A stretch of DNA of 34,972 bases from JACKAN01 sp964502735. Lineage in GTDB: Bacteria > Bdellovibrionota > Bdellovibrionia > Bdellovibrionales > UBA1609. A model generated the notes under the pieces. That model did no database searches, was not told the origin of the DNA, and was given only the letters and a program-made list of their open reading frames with translations. Position 1 is the stretch's first letter, and each line of letters begins with the position of its first letter. The stretch is from assembly GCA_964502735.1 (NCBI GenBank), contig CAZCYD010000028.1, forward strand, positions 1-34,972, read 5' to 3'. Below, in pieces: positions 25,351-33,204 of the stretch. Both the position numbers and the translations under genes were made by a program.

Positions 25351-26094
25351 TTATTTTTTTATTTGATTAGCCACTCTTGCCGCAGCTTCTTCTATAGCCT
25401 TTTTGTCGCCTAGATAGCGACGCTGAATAGCGTTCATATTGGAGTCGAGTTCATAGACGAGAGGAATGCCCGTTGGTATGTTAAGTTCAGTAATCTCCTC
25501 TTCGCTGAGATTGTCCAGGTGTTGAACAAGCGCTCGAATAGAGTTTCCATGGGCCACTATTAGAATTTTTTTCCCTTCACGGATTTTTTCTTCTAGAGCT
25601 TCTCTCCATAAAGGCAGAACTCGCTCTTTTGTGTCTTTTAATGATTCTGAATTTGGAAGTTCATTAGCCGAGAGGTTATGATATTTGGGATCAAAACGAG
25701 GGTGTCTTTTGTCCGAGAAATCAAGTGGTGGTGGAGGAGTGGCATAACTCCTTCTCCATACAAAAACTTGGTCTTCCCCATATTTTTCAACAGTTTCAAG
25801 CTTGTTAAGGCCTTGAAGAGCTCCGTAGTGACGTTCGTTGAGGCGCCAAGATTTTTCTGTTGGAATCCACATCAAGTCTGTTTCTGAAAGAATGTGCCAG
25901 AGGGTTCGTATAGCCCTCTTCAGAACTGATGTGTAGGCCATGTCAAAGGTGAACCCCTCTTCTTTTAACAGTTTTCCAGCAGCTATGGCTTCTTGATGCC
26001 CTCTATCGCTGAGGTCTATATCTTTCCATCCGGTGAAACGATTTTCTAAATTCCATTGACTTTCTCCGTGGCGAACAAGAACAAGCTTATGCAT
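25351..26094 (-). CDS. gpmA: 2,3-bisphosphoglycerate-dependent phosphoglycerate mutase
   Basis: This glycolytic enzyme interconverts 3- and 2-phosphoglycerate in the cytoplasm through a phosphohistidine. The 247-residue sequence is a standard cofactor-dependent mutase: LVRHGESQWNLENRFTGW with the phosphorylated His9, DIDLSDRG, YTSVLKRAIRTLW, WRLNERHYGALQGLNK with the catalytic Glu, KYGEDQVFVWRRSYATPPPPL, and VAHGNSIRAL with the second active-site His. AGAGG precedes the ATG. It is transcribed alone, between a convergent secreted-protein gene and a divergent membrane-protein gene. Confidence 0.95.
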   Translation of the reverse strand: MHKLVLVRHGESQWNLENRFTGWKDIDLSDRGHQEAIAAGKLLKEEGFTFDMAYTSVLKRAIRTLWHILSETDLMWIPTEKSWRLNERHYGALQGLNKLETVEKYGEDQVFVWRRSYATPPPPLDFSDKRHPRFDPKYHNLSANELPNSESLKDTKERVLPLWREALEEKIREGKKILIVAHGNSIRALVQHLDNLSEEEITELNIPTGIPLVYELDSNMNAIQRRYLGDKKAIEEAAARVANQIKK

Positions 26095-26413
26095 GGGGCA
26101 ACCTCTCTATTTTTAGATACAGTATTTTATATACAATAATGGCTTGAGTTATCACATCAAATTTTGCAAAAAAAACACGCAAAACGTTAAACCAAGAAAA
26201 GCGTCTTGGCCTAGAAAGCACTTTAGATGTTTAAGGGGCTAATGACGCAGTTAAACTCTCAGAACCTGATGACATATGAACAAAAACTAATTGCAATCTT
26301 GATGAAAATTCAAGTCTTAGGCGACTTTAATTTGACACGAGTCATAGAATTTCCTAGATTTTATTCACCAAGAGTTTTGGTAGTACCATTGGTACGAAGT
26401 GAGGTGTTTGTTT
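26095..26413. other. Divergent intergenic region with a consensus promoter
   Basis: This is about 320 bases between gpmA and the DUF6580-like gene. It holds a small hairpin (CCAAGA 26192-26197, TCTTGG 26204-26209, no T-tract), the promoter at 26332-26360 and a GTACC/GGTAC dyad at 26383-26395 in the leader. An open frame starting at 26227 runs into the next gene in another frame and looks spurious. I see no riboswitch fold. Confidence 0.5.
26332..26360 (+). promoter_or_regulatory. Sigma-70-type promoter for the DUF6580-nupC pair
   Basis: TTGACA (26332-26337, perfect) and TAGATT (26355-26360, four of six) are separated by exactly 17 bases. The expected transcript start at about 26367 leaves a leader of about 47 bases before the ATG at 26414. 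The GTACC-ATT-GGTAC dyad lies in that leader. Confidence 0.6.
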
Positions 26414-26935
26414 ATGGAAAAAATATTATTGGTCTTGTTCGCTTTATTTCTTGGTGTAGCTGGCCGTTGGCTTCCTCACCCGCCAAACTTTACTCCTGTT
26501 CTGGCTATATCTATTTTTGTAGCCATGAGAGTTGGACATAAAGGATTAGCTGTGGGACTTCCTCTGTTAATAATGTTTTTATCTGATTTAATTTTAGGCT
26601 TTCATGAGACCGCAATGATTGTTTATGCTAGCCTGGGCGTTTTGGCGTTAGGAGTGGTCTTTTTAAAAAGCACAAGCCTCCTCTCGACTAAGTCATTGCA
26701 AATTATAGGCTACAGTTTGATGGGTTCTGTTTGGTTCTTTTTGTCTTCTAATGCTGGGGTATGGTGGTTGACAGACCTTTATGAACCGTCCTTGAGCGGA
26801 CTGTGGGCTTCATACTTGGCAGCGGTACCATTCTTTCATAATACTCTACTGTCCACCTTGGTCTTTATGGCCGGCTTTTATGTTTTAGAAGCTGGATTTG
26901 TTAGATTTAAGTTGTCTCAGCAGATCAAAAACTAG
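26414..26935 (+). CDS. DUF6580-like integral membrane protein, transporter-component-like
   Basis: The product has 173 residues and about five membrane spans. The N-terminal block LGVAGRWLPHPPNFTPVLAI, followed by GLPLLIMFLSDLILGFH, matches what I recall of DUF6580, a family that resembles substrate-binding S components of ECF transporters; the substrate is not known. The start is ATG 26414, with GAGGTG about seven bases upstream; a GTG at 26399 is in frame but lacks a site. The nucleoside transporter begins one base after its stop codon, so the two are translated from one message, which hints at related substrates. That last point is inference. Confidence 0.65.
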   Translation: MEKILLVLFALFLGVAGRWLPHPPNFTPVLAISIFVAMRVGHKGLAVGLPLLIMFLSDLILGFHETAMIVYASLGVLALGVVFLKSTSLLSTKSLQIIGYSLMGSVWFFLSSNAGVWWLTDLYEPSLSGLWASYLAAVPFFHNTLLSTLVFMAGFYVLEAGFVRFKLSQQIKN

Positions 26936-26936
26936 A

Positions 26937-28244
26937 ATGGAAAAATTCATTAGTTTTTTTGGGATTTTAGCTATGCTAGTCATGGCTTTTGTTGTTTCTA
27001 AAAATCGTAAAAAAATTGATGCAAAACTAGTCTTTAAAGGGATGCTTCTGCAGTTTGTTTTTGCTGTGCTCGTTTTAGGTATTCCGAGTTTAGGTATATC
27101 GGGTCCTTTGAGAGGGGCCTTTGAGATTGCTAACCACGTTATAATATCCATTCTAAACTTTACCCTTGAGGGCAGTCGGTTCATATTTGGGGGATTGCTT
27201 GATATCAATCAGCATGGGTTTATATTTGCCTTTCAGGTTTTGCCAACAATTATTTTTATGGCCTCTCTTATGGCTGTTTTATACCATCTAGGTATTATGC
27301 AAAGATTAGTTGCAGTCATTGCTTTTATTATGCAAAAGCTGTTAGGAACGAGTGGAGCCGAAACATTAAGCGTGGCGGCAAACATATTTGTGGGGCAAAC
27401 AGAAGCTCCGCTTATGGTGAGGCCATTTATAAAAAAAATGACTGAATCTGAATTGTTGGTTGTGATGGTTGGAGGCATGGCGACCGTTGCCGGAGGAGTT
27501 ATGGCTGCATATGTGGGGCTTCTCAAGGATAGGATACCTGATATTGCGGGACATCTTTTAACAGCAAGCATAATGTCAGCTCCTGCAGCCTTAGTAATTG
27601 CTAAAATTCTAATTCCAGAAACAGAATCATCTGAAACCTACGGATCTGTTCCCAAAAATATTGCAAAAACACACTACAGTAATGTGATAGAGGCTGCGGC
27701 TCAGGGAGCTAGTGATGGTATGGGGTTAGCCTTAAATGTGGCCGCCATGCTGCTAGCGTTTATCGCTTTGATTTCAGGATTAGATGCTGTACTGGGGTGG
27801 GTGAGTGATGTCGTTTTGTTTTCTGAGTGGGGACACAGCTTAACCCCTCAACTTTTACTTAAAAATGGGGAGTTGCCAAAGTTGAGTTTAAGTTTGATTC
27901 TGGGTTGGCTATTTGCGCCTTTAGCCTATCTGATGGGAGTACCATTTGCGGAGGCTGGAATTGCCGGGGCTTTGTTGGGACAAAAAATAATCCTCAATGA
28001 ATTTGTGGCCTACTTAAATTTAGCCGAAATAGGATCACAATTAAGTGACCGCACTATGATTATCATGTCTTATGCGCTTTGTGGTTTTGCAAACTTCTCC
28101 TCTATAGCTATTCAAATAGGGGGAATCGGAGGGATGGCTCCTTCTAGGAAACAAGATCTCGCAAAATTAGGAATCAAATCAGTACTTGGCGGAAGCTTGG
28201 CAGCTTTTTTGACAGCGACGATTGCAGGAGTACTAATCATCTAG
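26937..28244 (+). CDS. nupC: Concentrative nucleoside transporter (CNT/NupC family)
   Basis: This inner-membrane cation-coupled importer of nucleosides has 435 residues from ATG 26937. Family motifs are visible: LPTIIFMASLMAVLYHLGIMQ, the substrate site GQTEAPLMVRPF, GGMATVAGGVMAAYVGLL, IEAAAQGASDGMGLALNVAAML, and the end block YALCGFANFSSIAIQIGGIGGMAP (quoted here only by its key parts CGFANFSS and GGIGGMAP). Ten or so membrane spans fit the family. The frame extends upstream into the DUF6580 gene, but the ATG one base after that stop codon is the natural start. Its 3' end overlaps the stop region of the convergent FHA gene by 12 bases. Confidence 0.9.
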   Translation: MEKFISFFGILAMLVMAFVVSKNRKKIDAKLVFKGMLLQFVFAVLVLGIPSLGISGPLRGAFEIANHVIISILNFTLEGSRFIFGGLLDINQHGFIFAFQVLPTIIFMASLMAVLYHLGIMQRLVAVIAFIMQKLLGTSGAETLSVAANIFVGQTEAPLMVRPFIKKMTESELLVVMVGGMATVAGGVMAAYVGLLKDRIPDIAGHLLTASIMSAPAALVIAKILIPETESSETYGSVPKNIAKTHYSNVIEAAAQGASDGMGLALNVAAMLLAFIALISGLDAVLGWVSDVVLFSEWGHSLTPQLLLKNGELPKLSLSLILGWLFAPLAYLMGVPFAEAGIAGALLGQKIILNEFVAYLNLAEIGSQLSDRTMIIMSYALCGFANFSSIAIQIGGIGGMAPSRKQDLAKLGIKSVLGGSLAAFLTATIAGVLII

Positions 28245-31200
28245 AGTGTAGACGTCTGTGTCCTCAAGATCTTGACCTGTCTTTTTGTTTTTAGGCTCGT
28301 CTTTAACAGTGGCTGATTTGCCGTCCTTATCGCTGGCAAGATTGCGAATGACAATTTTATGGTTTTCAAAGTGCTGTTTGTGAAAGCTCCAAAACTTTTC
28401 AAAGTTTTTGTCTCCACCAAGTAGGTCTTTAATTTCGTTTGTTTTTTCTAACTCTTCTTCACGCATTTTATTGAGGCCTGAATTTAGAGTTTCTTCATTT
28501 GTTGCGTTGAGGCTGCTGCGCAAATCTTCAAGCACCATTAGGGTTTTAGATTCGACCCCCATATATTTGGCTACAGTAGTTTCATGCAGATTCAAAGTTT
28601 TTAAAAAGAACTCATTAAGCGCAAGAGTCCATTTCTCTTTATATTTTGAATTATTAACAGAATCCGAGTAGTTTGTAGTGTAGAGAATATTGTCTGTAAA
28701 TGTTGATTTAAAAATGTCATCGGTTTTAGGGTTGTAATGCCTCATCTTTCTTAATCTTTCAAAGTGTTCTTGAGCCATCATTTCTTGTAATTGACCCTCA
28801 GGAGTAATGATTGATAAAAGTTTGTAGCCAAGTTTGGCGTAAAGTTTAGGTGCAATTAAATATGAAGAGGCTAAAATAATAGTAGCTGCAACACCAGTTC
28901 CCACTTTGTAGTAATATTTTCTTGTGTTGTCTGCATGTTGAGGGTTAAATGACAGGAGGCTTTTAACTTTATTTTGATGTTCAACAGATTCGCCATTTAA
29001 AATCGATTTAACTGTTTTTCTAATTTGAGAAAAAATCAATTTTTGATTGGCCTCATCTAGTGAAGGTATTTGGTTAATAAGGGGAAGAACTCCTTCTTGT
29101 AATTCATGCAATATTTCTCTGATTTCCATTTTTCTATTTTGGTCAAATTCTTTTTCCTTTTCACTCAATAAATTTTTGAGATCTTCGTTTGCTTGCAGTC
29201 TTCTGGCCATCAGTTCTTGTTCATAAGCCTTAAGTTTTTCCTGAGAGTCATGTTCAGTTTTTTTTCTGATTAGATCAGCCGAAGCATTGGCCTCTTGTAA
29301 TATTTTAGAGGCTTCATTATTTGCTCGACTCAGAATCTCAGCCTCTTGTTCTTTTATTTTTGTTAATAAGTCAGCATTAGCTTGCTTGATTAATTTGATT
29401 TTTTCCTCAATATCAAAAATATCTTTTTCAGCCTGGTTTTTTTGATCAATAGTAGATTTAAGTAAATCATTTTTACTTTGCAACTCTGAATCAATTTTGG
29501 AGAGTTGATTGAGGCGGTCTTGCTTTAAAGTTAAAAATTCATCATCTGTTTTTTTGATGTTTGAATTTATTTCTTTCAACTTCATCTGTTGATCTTGAAT
29601 TTTTCTTTCGACAGAGTCGCTTTGCTTTTGTTTAATTTCAATTTGTTTTTTATATTCTTCATTGAGAACTTCTAGTCTTGCGCTGGCTTTTCCAATCTCC
29701 TGTTCAAGACCTTGAAGATCTTCTGCTGCCGATATTTTTTTACTTTGAACGCTCTCAAAGTGGGATTCTATTTCTTTAACTTTAGAAATCATGTCGTCCC
29801 TTGATTTTTTAGCCTTTTGGATTATGTTTTCAGAGTCCTTTTCAGCTTGTAATTTTATCTTATTATAGAAGTTTTTTGCTTCCTCTTCTATCTTGGCTGC
29901 ATTCATCTTTGCGGACGATAGAATCTTCTCAATGGAGTTATTTGTTTCTTTATGTTTATCATTAAAAAAATTCGTAGCTTTTTGATGAATATCCGCAGAT
30001 TCTTTCTTTGCATTATTTTTAATTTTTAGTGCTTCGGCTTCGGCTTCTTCAACAAGTTTTTTAATTTTTGCTGTGGCGATGTCTGTGTCATATTTTGTTT
30101 TATCAACGGCATTTTTTATAATAGTTTCTGCCTGCTGATTTGCTCTGCTAATTATTGTCTTTTCTCTTGTTTCAAGCTCTTTAGTAAGATTCTCTAGTTC
30201 TTTCTTTAGAGATGAAATTTCGTGATCATTTTTTTGTTTTGAACGCTCGTAAGTGATTCGATTTTCTTCGGATATAACCTCAAGTTTTTTGTTTTCCTCT
30301 AGAAGTCTAACATTTATATTTTTGGCTTCTTTTATTATGTTTTCGGCATTAATATTTGCTTCTTTTATTATCCTGGTTCTTTCATTTTGAGTTTGTGATC
30401 TCAGTTCCTCTGATTCTTTTAAGGCGAGATCAATTGTGCTTTCCGATTTTTTGTTAGCTTCGCATATGAGTCTTTCAGCCTCATCGTGAGACTCTTTAAT
30501 TATTGCAGCACCCTGATCAGCGTATTCCTTTTTGATTTTTTCACCAGATAGATGTGCAAGTTCAATGAGTTTTTCCTTTTCAATTTCAGCCTCTTTTATT
30601 ATTTTATTCGACTGATCTTTTGCTAGTCTCAAAATTTCATTTTTATTATTTTCTGCATTTTGAATTATTTTATGTGCCTCTTCTTTTGCTTTATTGAGTT
30701 CGGCCTGGTAATCCTTTTCAGATTTTATCTTTATTTCTGTAGCTTGTTTTTGATATTTAGCCAATAGTTCTTCAGCATTTTTACTTGCTTCATCTTGTAT
30801 TTTTGTAGAGTTTTGTTTTGCGTCTCGAATAATATTTTCCGCATTTTTTTGTGCGTTCAATTGAATTTCTTGAGATATTTGTTCTGTTTTAGTTTTTAGG
30901 CTGTCACTATAGTTTTTAGCTTCAGTTATTGTTTTTTCAGCCTCAATCTTTGCAGTTGTAATAATTTGGTTTGATTTTGCTTCTGCGCTTTTTATGTAAT
31001 TACTTTCAACAGTCTGCGCTTTTGAGTTGATTTCCTCAAAATTTCTTTTTGCGTCTTGAATTAAATTAGTAGCTTTGGTTTCGGCCTCTCTTATTATTAG
31101 TTCATTTCTTTTTTTTGCTTCTTCTTCAATTTTTTTAGCAGCTTCAGAACTTTTATTTATTAATTCCAGACCTTTGTTGTTAATTTCGTTTAAGTACTCT

Positions 31201-31835
31201 GTTCCGTCGTATTGAGCCTTCGACTGAATATCTAGGGCAACAAGATTGGCTTCATGTAGTATTTGTTCTCCTTGTTTTTTTGCGCTTTCAATTGCATTTC
31301 TAGTAATTATTTGAGTATCTTTTATAATGTTATTTATTTGAGATTGGACTTCCTGTTCCCAATTCATCAGACTTCGTTTGGCTACTGCGCTTAAAACAGA
31401 TGTCGGTTGTATGATTGAGCTTAACCATGCATTTATGTCTTGTACAGCATCGGGTTTAATTAGTCTGTTAATATAGGATTTATTTTCCTTTGCTAACATT
31501 TGAGCTGTTTCGATTTCTGTTATCATGCGAATACTCAAAACGACGGGAGCCTTTCCTAATCGAATTGGAGATCCTTGTGGATAGCGCACAATTTTATTTT
31601 TAGTTAATGATTGACCATTAATTTTTGTTCCAAAAGAGGAGTTGAGATCTTGAATAAAAATATCAGCATCTTTTGCGTACACGAGATTGTGCAGTCGACT
31701 TACTCCATTCAATGGAATAATCAGATCAGATTCGCTAGATCTTCCTATTGTGAATTGATACCCTTCAATGAATTTTTCACTGATACCTTCTGGTGTGATT
31801 ATTAGAATTTTAAAGGTCATCTTAGTTAAAGCCAT
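28233..31835 (-). CDS. FHA-domain protein with giant 11-residue-repeat coiled coil and one membrane span
   Basis: The product has 1200 residues. Residues about 8-105 are an FHA domain (GRS at 31-33, SRLH 46-49, NSSFGTKING), which in known cases binds phosphothreonine. Residues about 189-515 and 567-690 follow an unbroken 11-residue register (for example EKLIELAHLSG, AAIIKESHDEA, ERLICEANKKS), diagnostic of a right-handed coiled coil; 515-567 and 690-905 look heptad-like. One membrane span at about 978-996 (GTGVAATIILASSYLIA) is followed by 200 residues, probably periplasmic. AGGAGG precedes the ATG by 13 bases, longer than usual. Palindrome copy 3 lies between this gene and the MotA-like gene upstream. 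Inference: a cytoplasmic rod on the order of 100 nm tethered to the membrane and linked to the motor pair. No known family is assigned beyond FHA. Confidence 0.75.
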   Translation of the reverse strand: MALTKMTFKILIITPEGISEKFIEGYQFTIGRSSESDLIIPLNGVSRLHNLVYAKDADIFIQDLNSSFGTKINGQSLTKNKIVRYPQGSPIRLGKAPVVLSIRMITEIETAQMLAKENKSYINRLIKPDAVQDINAWLSSIIQPTSVLSAVAKRSLMNWEQEVQSQINNIIKDTQIITRNAIESAKKQGEQILHEANLVALDIQSKAQYDGTEYLNEINNKGLELINKSSEAAKKIEEEAKKRNELIIREAETKATNLIQDAKRNFEEINSKAQTVESNYIKSAEAKSNQIITTAKIEAEKTITEAKNYSDSLKTKTEQISQEIQLNAQKNAENIIRDAKQNSTKIQDEASKNAEELLAKYQKQATEIKIKSEKDYQAELNKAKEEAHKIIQNAENNKNEILRLAKDQSNKIIKEAEIEKEKLIELAHLSGEKIKKEYADQGAAIIKESHDEAERLICEANKKSESTIDLALKESEELRSQTQNERTRIIKEANINAENIIKEAKNINVRLLEENKKLEVISEENRITYERSKQKNDHEISSLKKELENLTKELETREKTIISRANQQAETIIKNAVDKTKYDTDIATAKIKKLVEEAEAEALKIKNNAKKESADIHQKATNFFNDKHKETNNSIEKILSSAKMNAAKIEEEAKNFYNKIKLQAEKDSENIIQKAKKSRDDMISKVKEIESHFESVQSKKISAAEDLQGLEQEIGKASARLEVLNEEYKKQIEIKQKQSDSVERKIQDQQMKLKEINSNIKKTDDEFLTLKQDRLNQLSKIDSELQSKNDLLKSTIDQKNQAEKDIFDIEEKIKLIKQANADLLTKIKEQEAEILSRANNEASKILQEANASADLIRKKTEHDSQEKLKAYEQELMARRLQANEDLKNLLSEKEKEFDQNRKMEIREILHELQEGVLPLINQIPSLDEANQKLIFSQIRKTVKSILNGESVEHQNKVKSLLSFNPQHADNTRKYYYKVGTGVAATIILASSYLIAPKLYAKLGYKLLSIITPEGQLQEMMAQEHFERLRKMRHYNPKTDDIFKSTFTDNILYTTNYSDSVNNSKYKEKWTLALNEFFLKTLNLHETTVAKYMGVESKTLMVLEDLRSSLNATNEETLNSGLNKMREEELEKTNEIKDLLGGDKNFEKFWSFHKQHFENHKIVIRNLASDKDGKSATVKDEPKNKKTGQDLEDTDVYTLDD

Positions 31836-32224
31836 GATAAGAGACGTACCTCCTCATTAAAATATCGGTAAATTATTGAAAATACTTCACAAAAAATGAA
31901 TTTTTGGCAGAGCGTATCCGCGTTCGAAACTCATATTTAGTCTAGAGCTTTATATGTTTATTGTTTATTTTGATAGTAAGACCAATTTTAAAAATAGTTG
32001 TCTAAAACTTTGTGAATGCACCTCATGCTCACACAGCCGCAGCCCTGAGGCTGCGGAACTGCGCGTGAGGTGTATTCACAAAGTTTTAGACAACTATTTT
32101 TAAAATTTTGAAGAGACTAGTTTAAAACTCACTAATGGCGAGGGATAGGGTTTGGGTTTATCTATCCATCCATCCATCATTGTGAGTGGTAAAGTCTTTC
32201 ATTTAAAAAAAGCGGTATAATTTG
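31836..32224. other. Intergenic region between the FHA gene and the MotA-like gene
   Basis: This is 389 bases between two minus-strand genes. It holds palindrome copy 3, a short run of ATCC (3.75 copies, 32164-32178) and the AGGAGG site for the FHA gene. I see no coding frame and no clear promoter, so it is open whether the FHA gene is read through from the motor pair or has its own start. Confidence 0.5.
31984..32107. repeat. Long palindromic repeat, copy 3 (core inverted)
   Basis: Arms 31984-32025 and 32066-32107 (42 bases) pair at all positions except G32018 opposite T32073. The 40-base centre is the reverse complement of the centres of copies 1 and 2, with few differences, so this copy lies in the opposite orientation. 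CCAATT at the outer left end resembles copy 1. Unlike the others, it lies between two genes on the same strand. Confidence 0.95.
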
Positions 32225-33193
32225 TTAAGAAGCTTTTGGAATTTCATCTCGAACGGGTTCACCTTTTCTTTCGGCATGCATCCTCTTTCTCATTTTTAAA
32301 TACTCTTTGTTGAGAGCTTCTTCAGCTAGGGCTTCGAGAGGATTTTTATGTTCATCAAAATTCATGGCATCATTTGGTAAGTCATTGTTTGTGCTTCTGT
32401 TCCACATTCTATTAAGGCAGTTCTCGAAATTTTCAATAGTGCGGAGAAACAACCTTTCTGCAGAAAATATAGTGTTTACTAAACTCATACCTATGGATAA
32501 GGTAATTCCAACAATTGATGTGCTCATTGAAAATGCAACTTTGAATAAAAAGGCATCCATAATTTTTTTGGCTCCATCAACATCATCGGGATTCATTGAG
32601 CTAAGATCGGGTAGGGCCTGCATGATTCCAAGGAATGTCCCAAATATTCCTCCAATAATAAACATTCCAGGAAGAATATTTAAAAAGTCATTTGTAAATC
32701 CAGATGGTATGTACCCAAATATTTTTGTAAATGCTGGGTTATTTTGAAAAACATTTTTTGATACATCCAGTAAATTTGGATTGTGATTTTCATCACGTTT
32801 AATATAGCGGATCTGTTTAAAAACACTTTTAACTAACCAAGCAAACCCTTGTTTGTTTAAAAATACTCTGTCGCTAAGGGCCATAATCATGTCGGGTTTG
32901 CGTCTTTGTAGAAGAGCGGCAACTTCAAATATTTCATAATATGTAATTAATAAAAGTTTTTTTGTAATTTGAAAAAAAGAAACATTTGGTTGTTGTTCAA
33001 TTTCGTCAAGATATTTATCTAAGCGTTTTTCAAGTTCTTTTGTGAAAAACTCCTGTCTATTGAGCGTCATGTAGTTAAGTATTCTGAGCACAACAGCTAT
33101 GCAGAAGACTATAACCATTAGTGGCATTAGTAGGTCTGTTGCGAAAAAGACTAATCCGTTTACCATTAACTGTATTAAGCTGTCCTGACTCAT
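32225..33193 (-). CDS. MotA/TolQ/ExbB-superfamily proton channel protein (ZorA-like)
   Basis: The product has 322 residues with three membrane spans: about 13-39, 172-194 and 215-243. The channel block is typical of the superfamily: LPGMFIIGGIFGTFLGIMQAL (quoted by its core FGTFLGI) in span 2 and KVAFSMSTSIVGITLSI in span 3, which line the ion path in relatives. The cytoplasmic loop of about 130 residues between spans 1 and 2 fits the ExbB/ZorA topology rather than the four spans of flagellar MotA. A 70-residue charged tail follows span 3, much shorter than the long tail of ZorA. AGGAG precedes the ATG, 11 bases after the MotB-like stop codon. Inference: it forms a proton-driven stator with that protein. 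Confidence 0.8.
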   Translation of the reverse strand: MSQDSLIQLMVNGLVFFATDLLMPLMVIVFCIAVVLRILNYMTLNRQEFFTKELEKRLDKYLDEIEQQPNVSFFQITKKLLLITYYEIFEVAALLQRRKPDMIMALSDRVFLNKQGFAWLVKSVFKQIRYIKRDENHNPNLLDVSKNVFQNNPAFTKIFGYIPSGFTNDFLNILPGMFIIGGIFGTFLGIMQALPDLSSMNPDDVDGAKKIMDAFLFKVAFSMSTSIVGITLSIGMSLVNTIFSAERLFLRTIENFENCLNRMWNRSTNNDLPNDAMNFDEHKNPLEALAEEALNKEYLKMRKRMHAERKGEPVRDEIPKAS

Positions 33194-33204
33194 CTTATAT
33201 TCTC

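Noticed and set aside
26227..26541. 104-residue plus-strand frame before the DUF6580-like gene
   Set aside because: It contains the predicted promoter, overlaps the next gene out of frame and shows no domain pattern.
2780..32107. Palindromes as CRISPR, integron attC sites or terminal repeats of one transposon
   Set aside because: The copies are far apart, there are no spacers, integrase or transposase genes, and the ends of the elements are not conserved.
32164..32178. ATCC tetranucleotide run as a phase-variation tract
   Set aside because: Fewer than four copies and outside any coding frame; too short to slip often.
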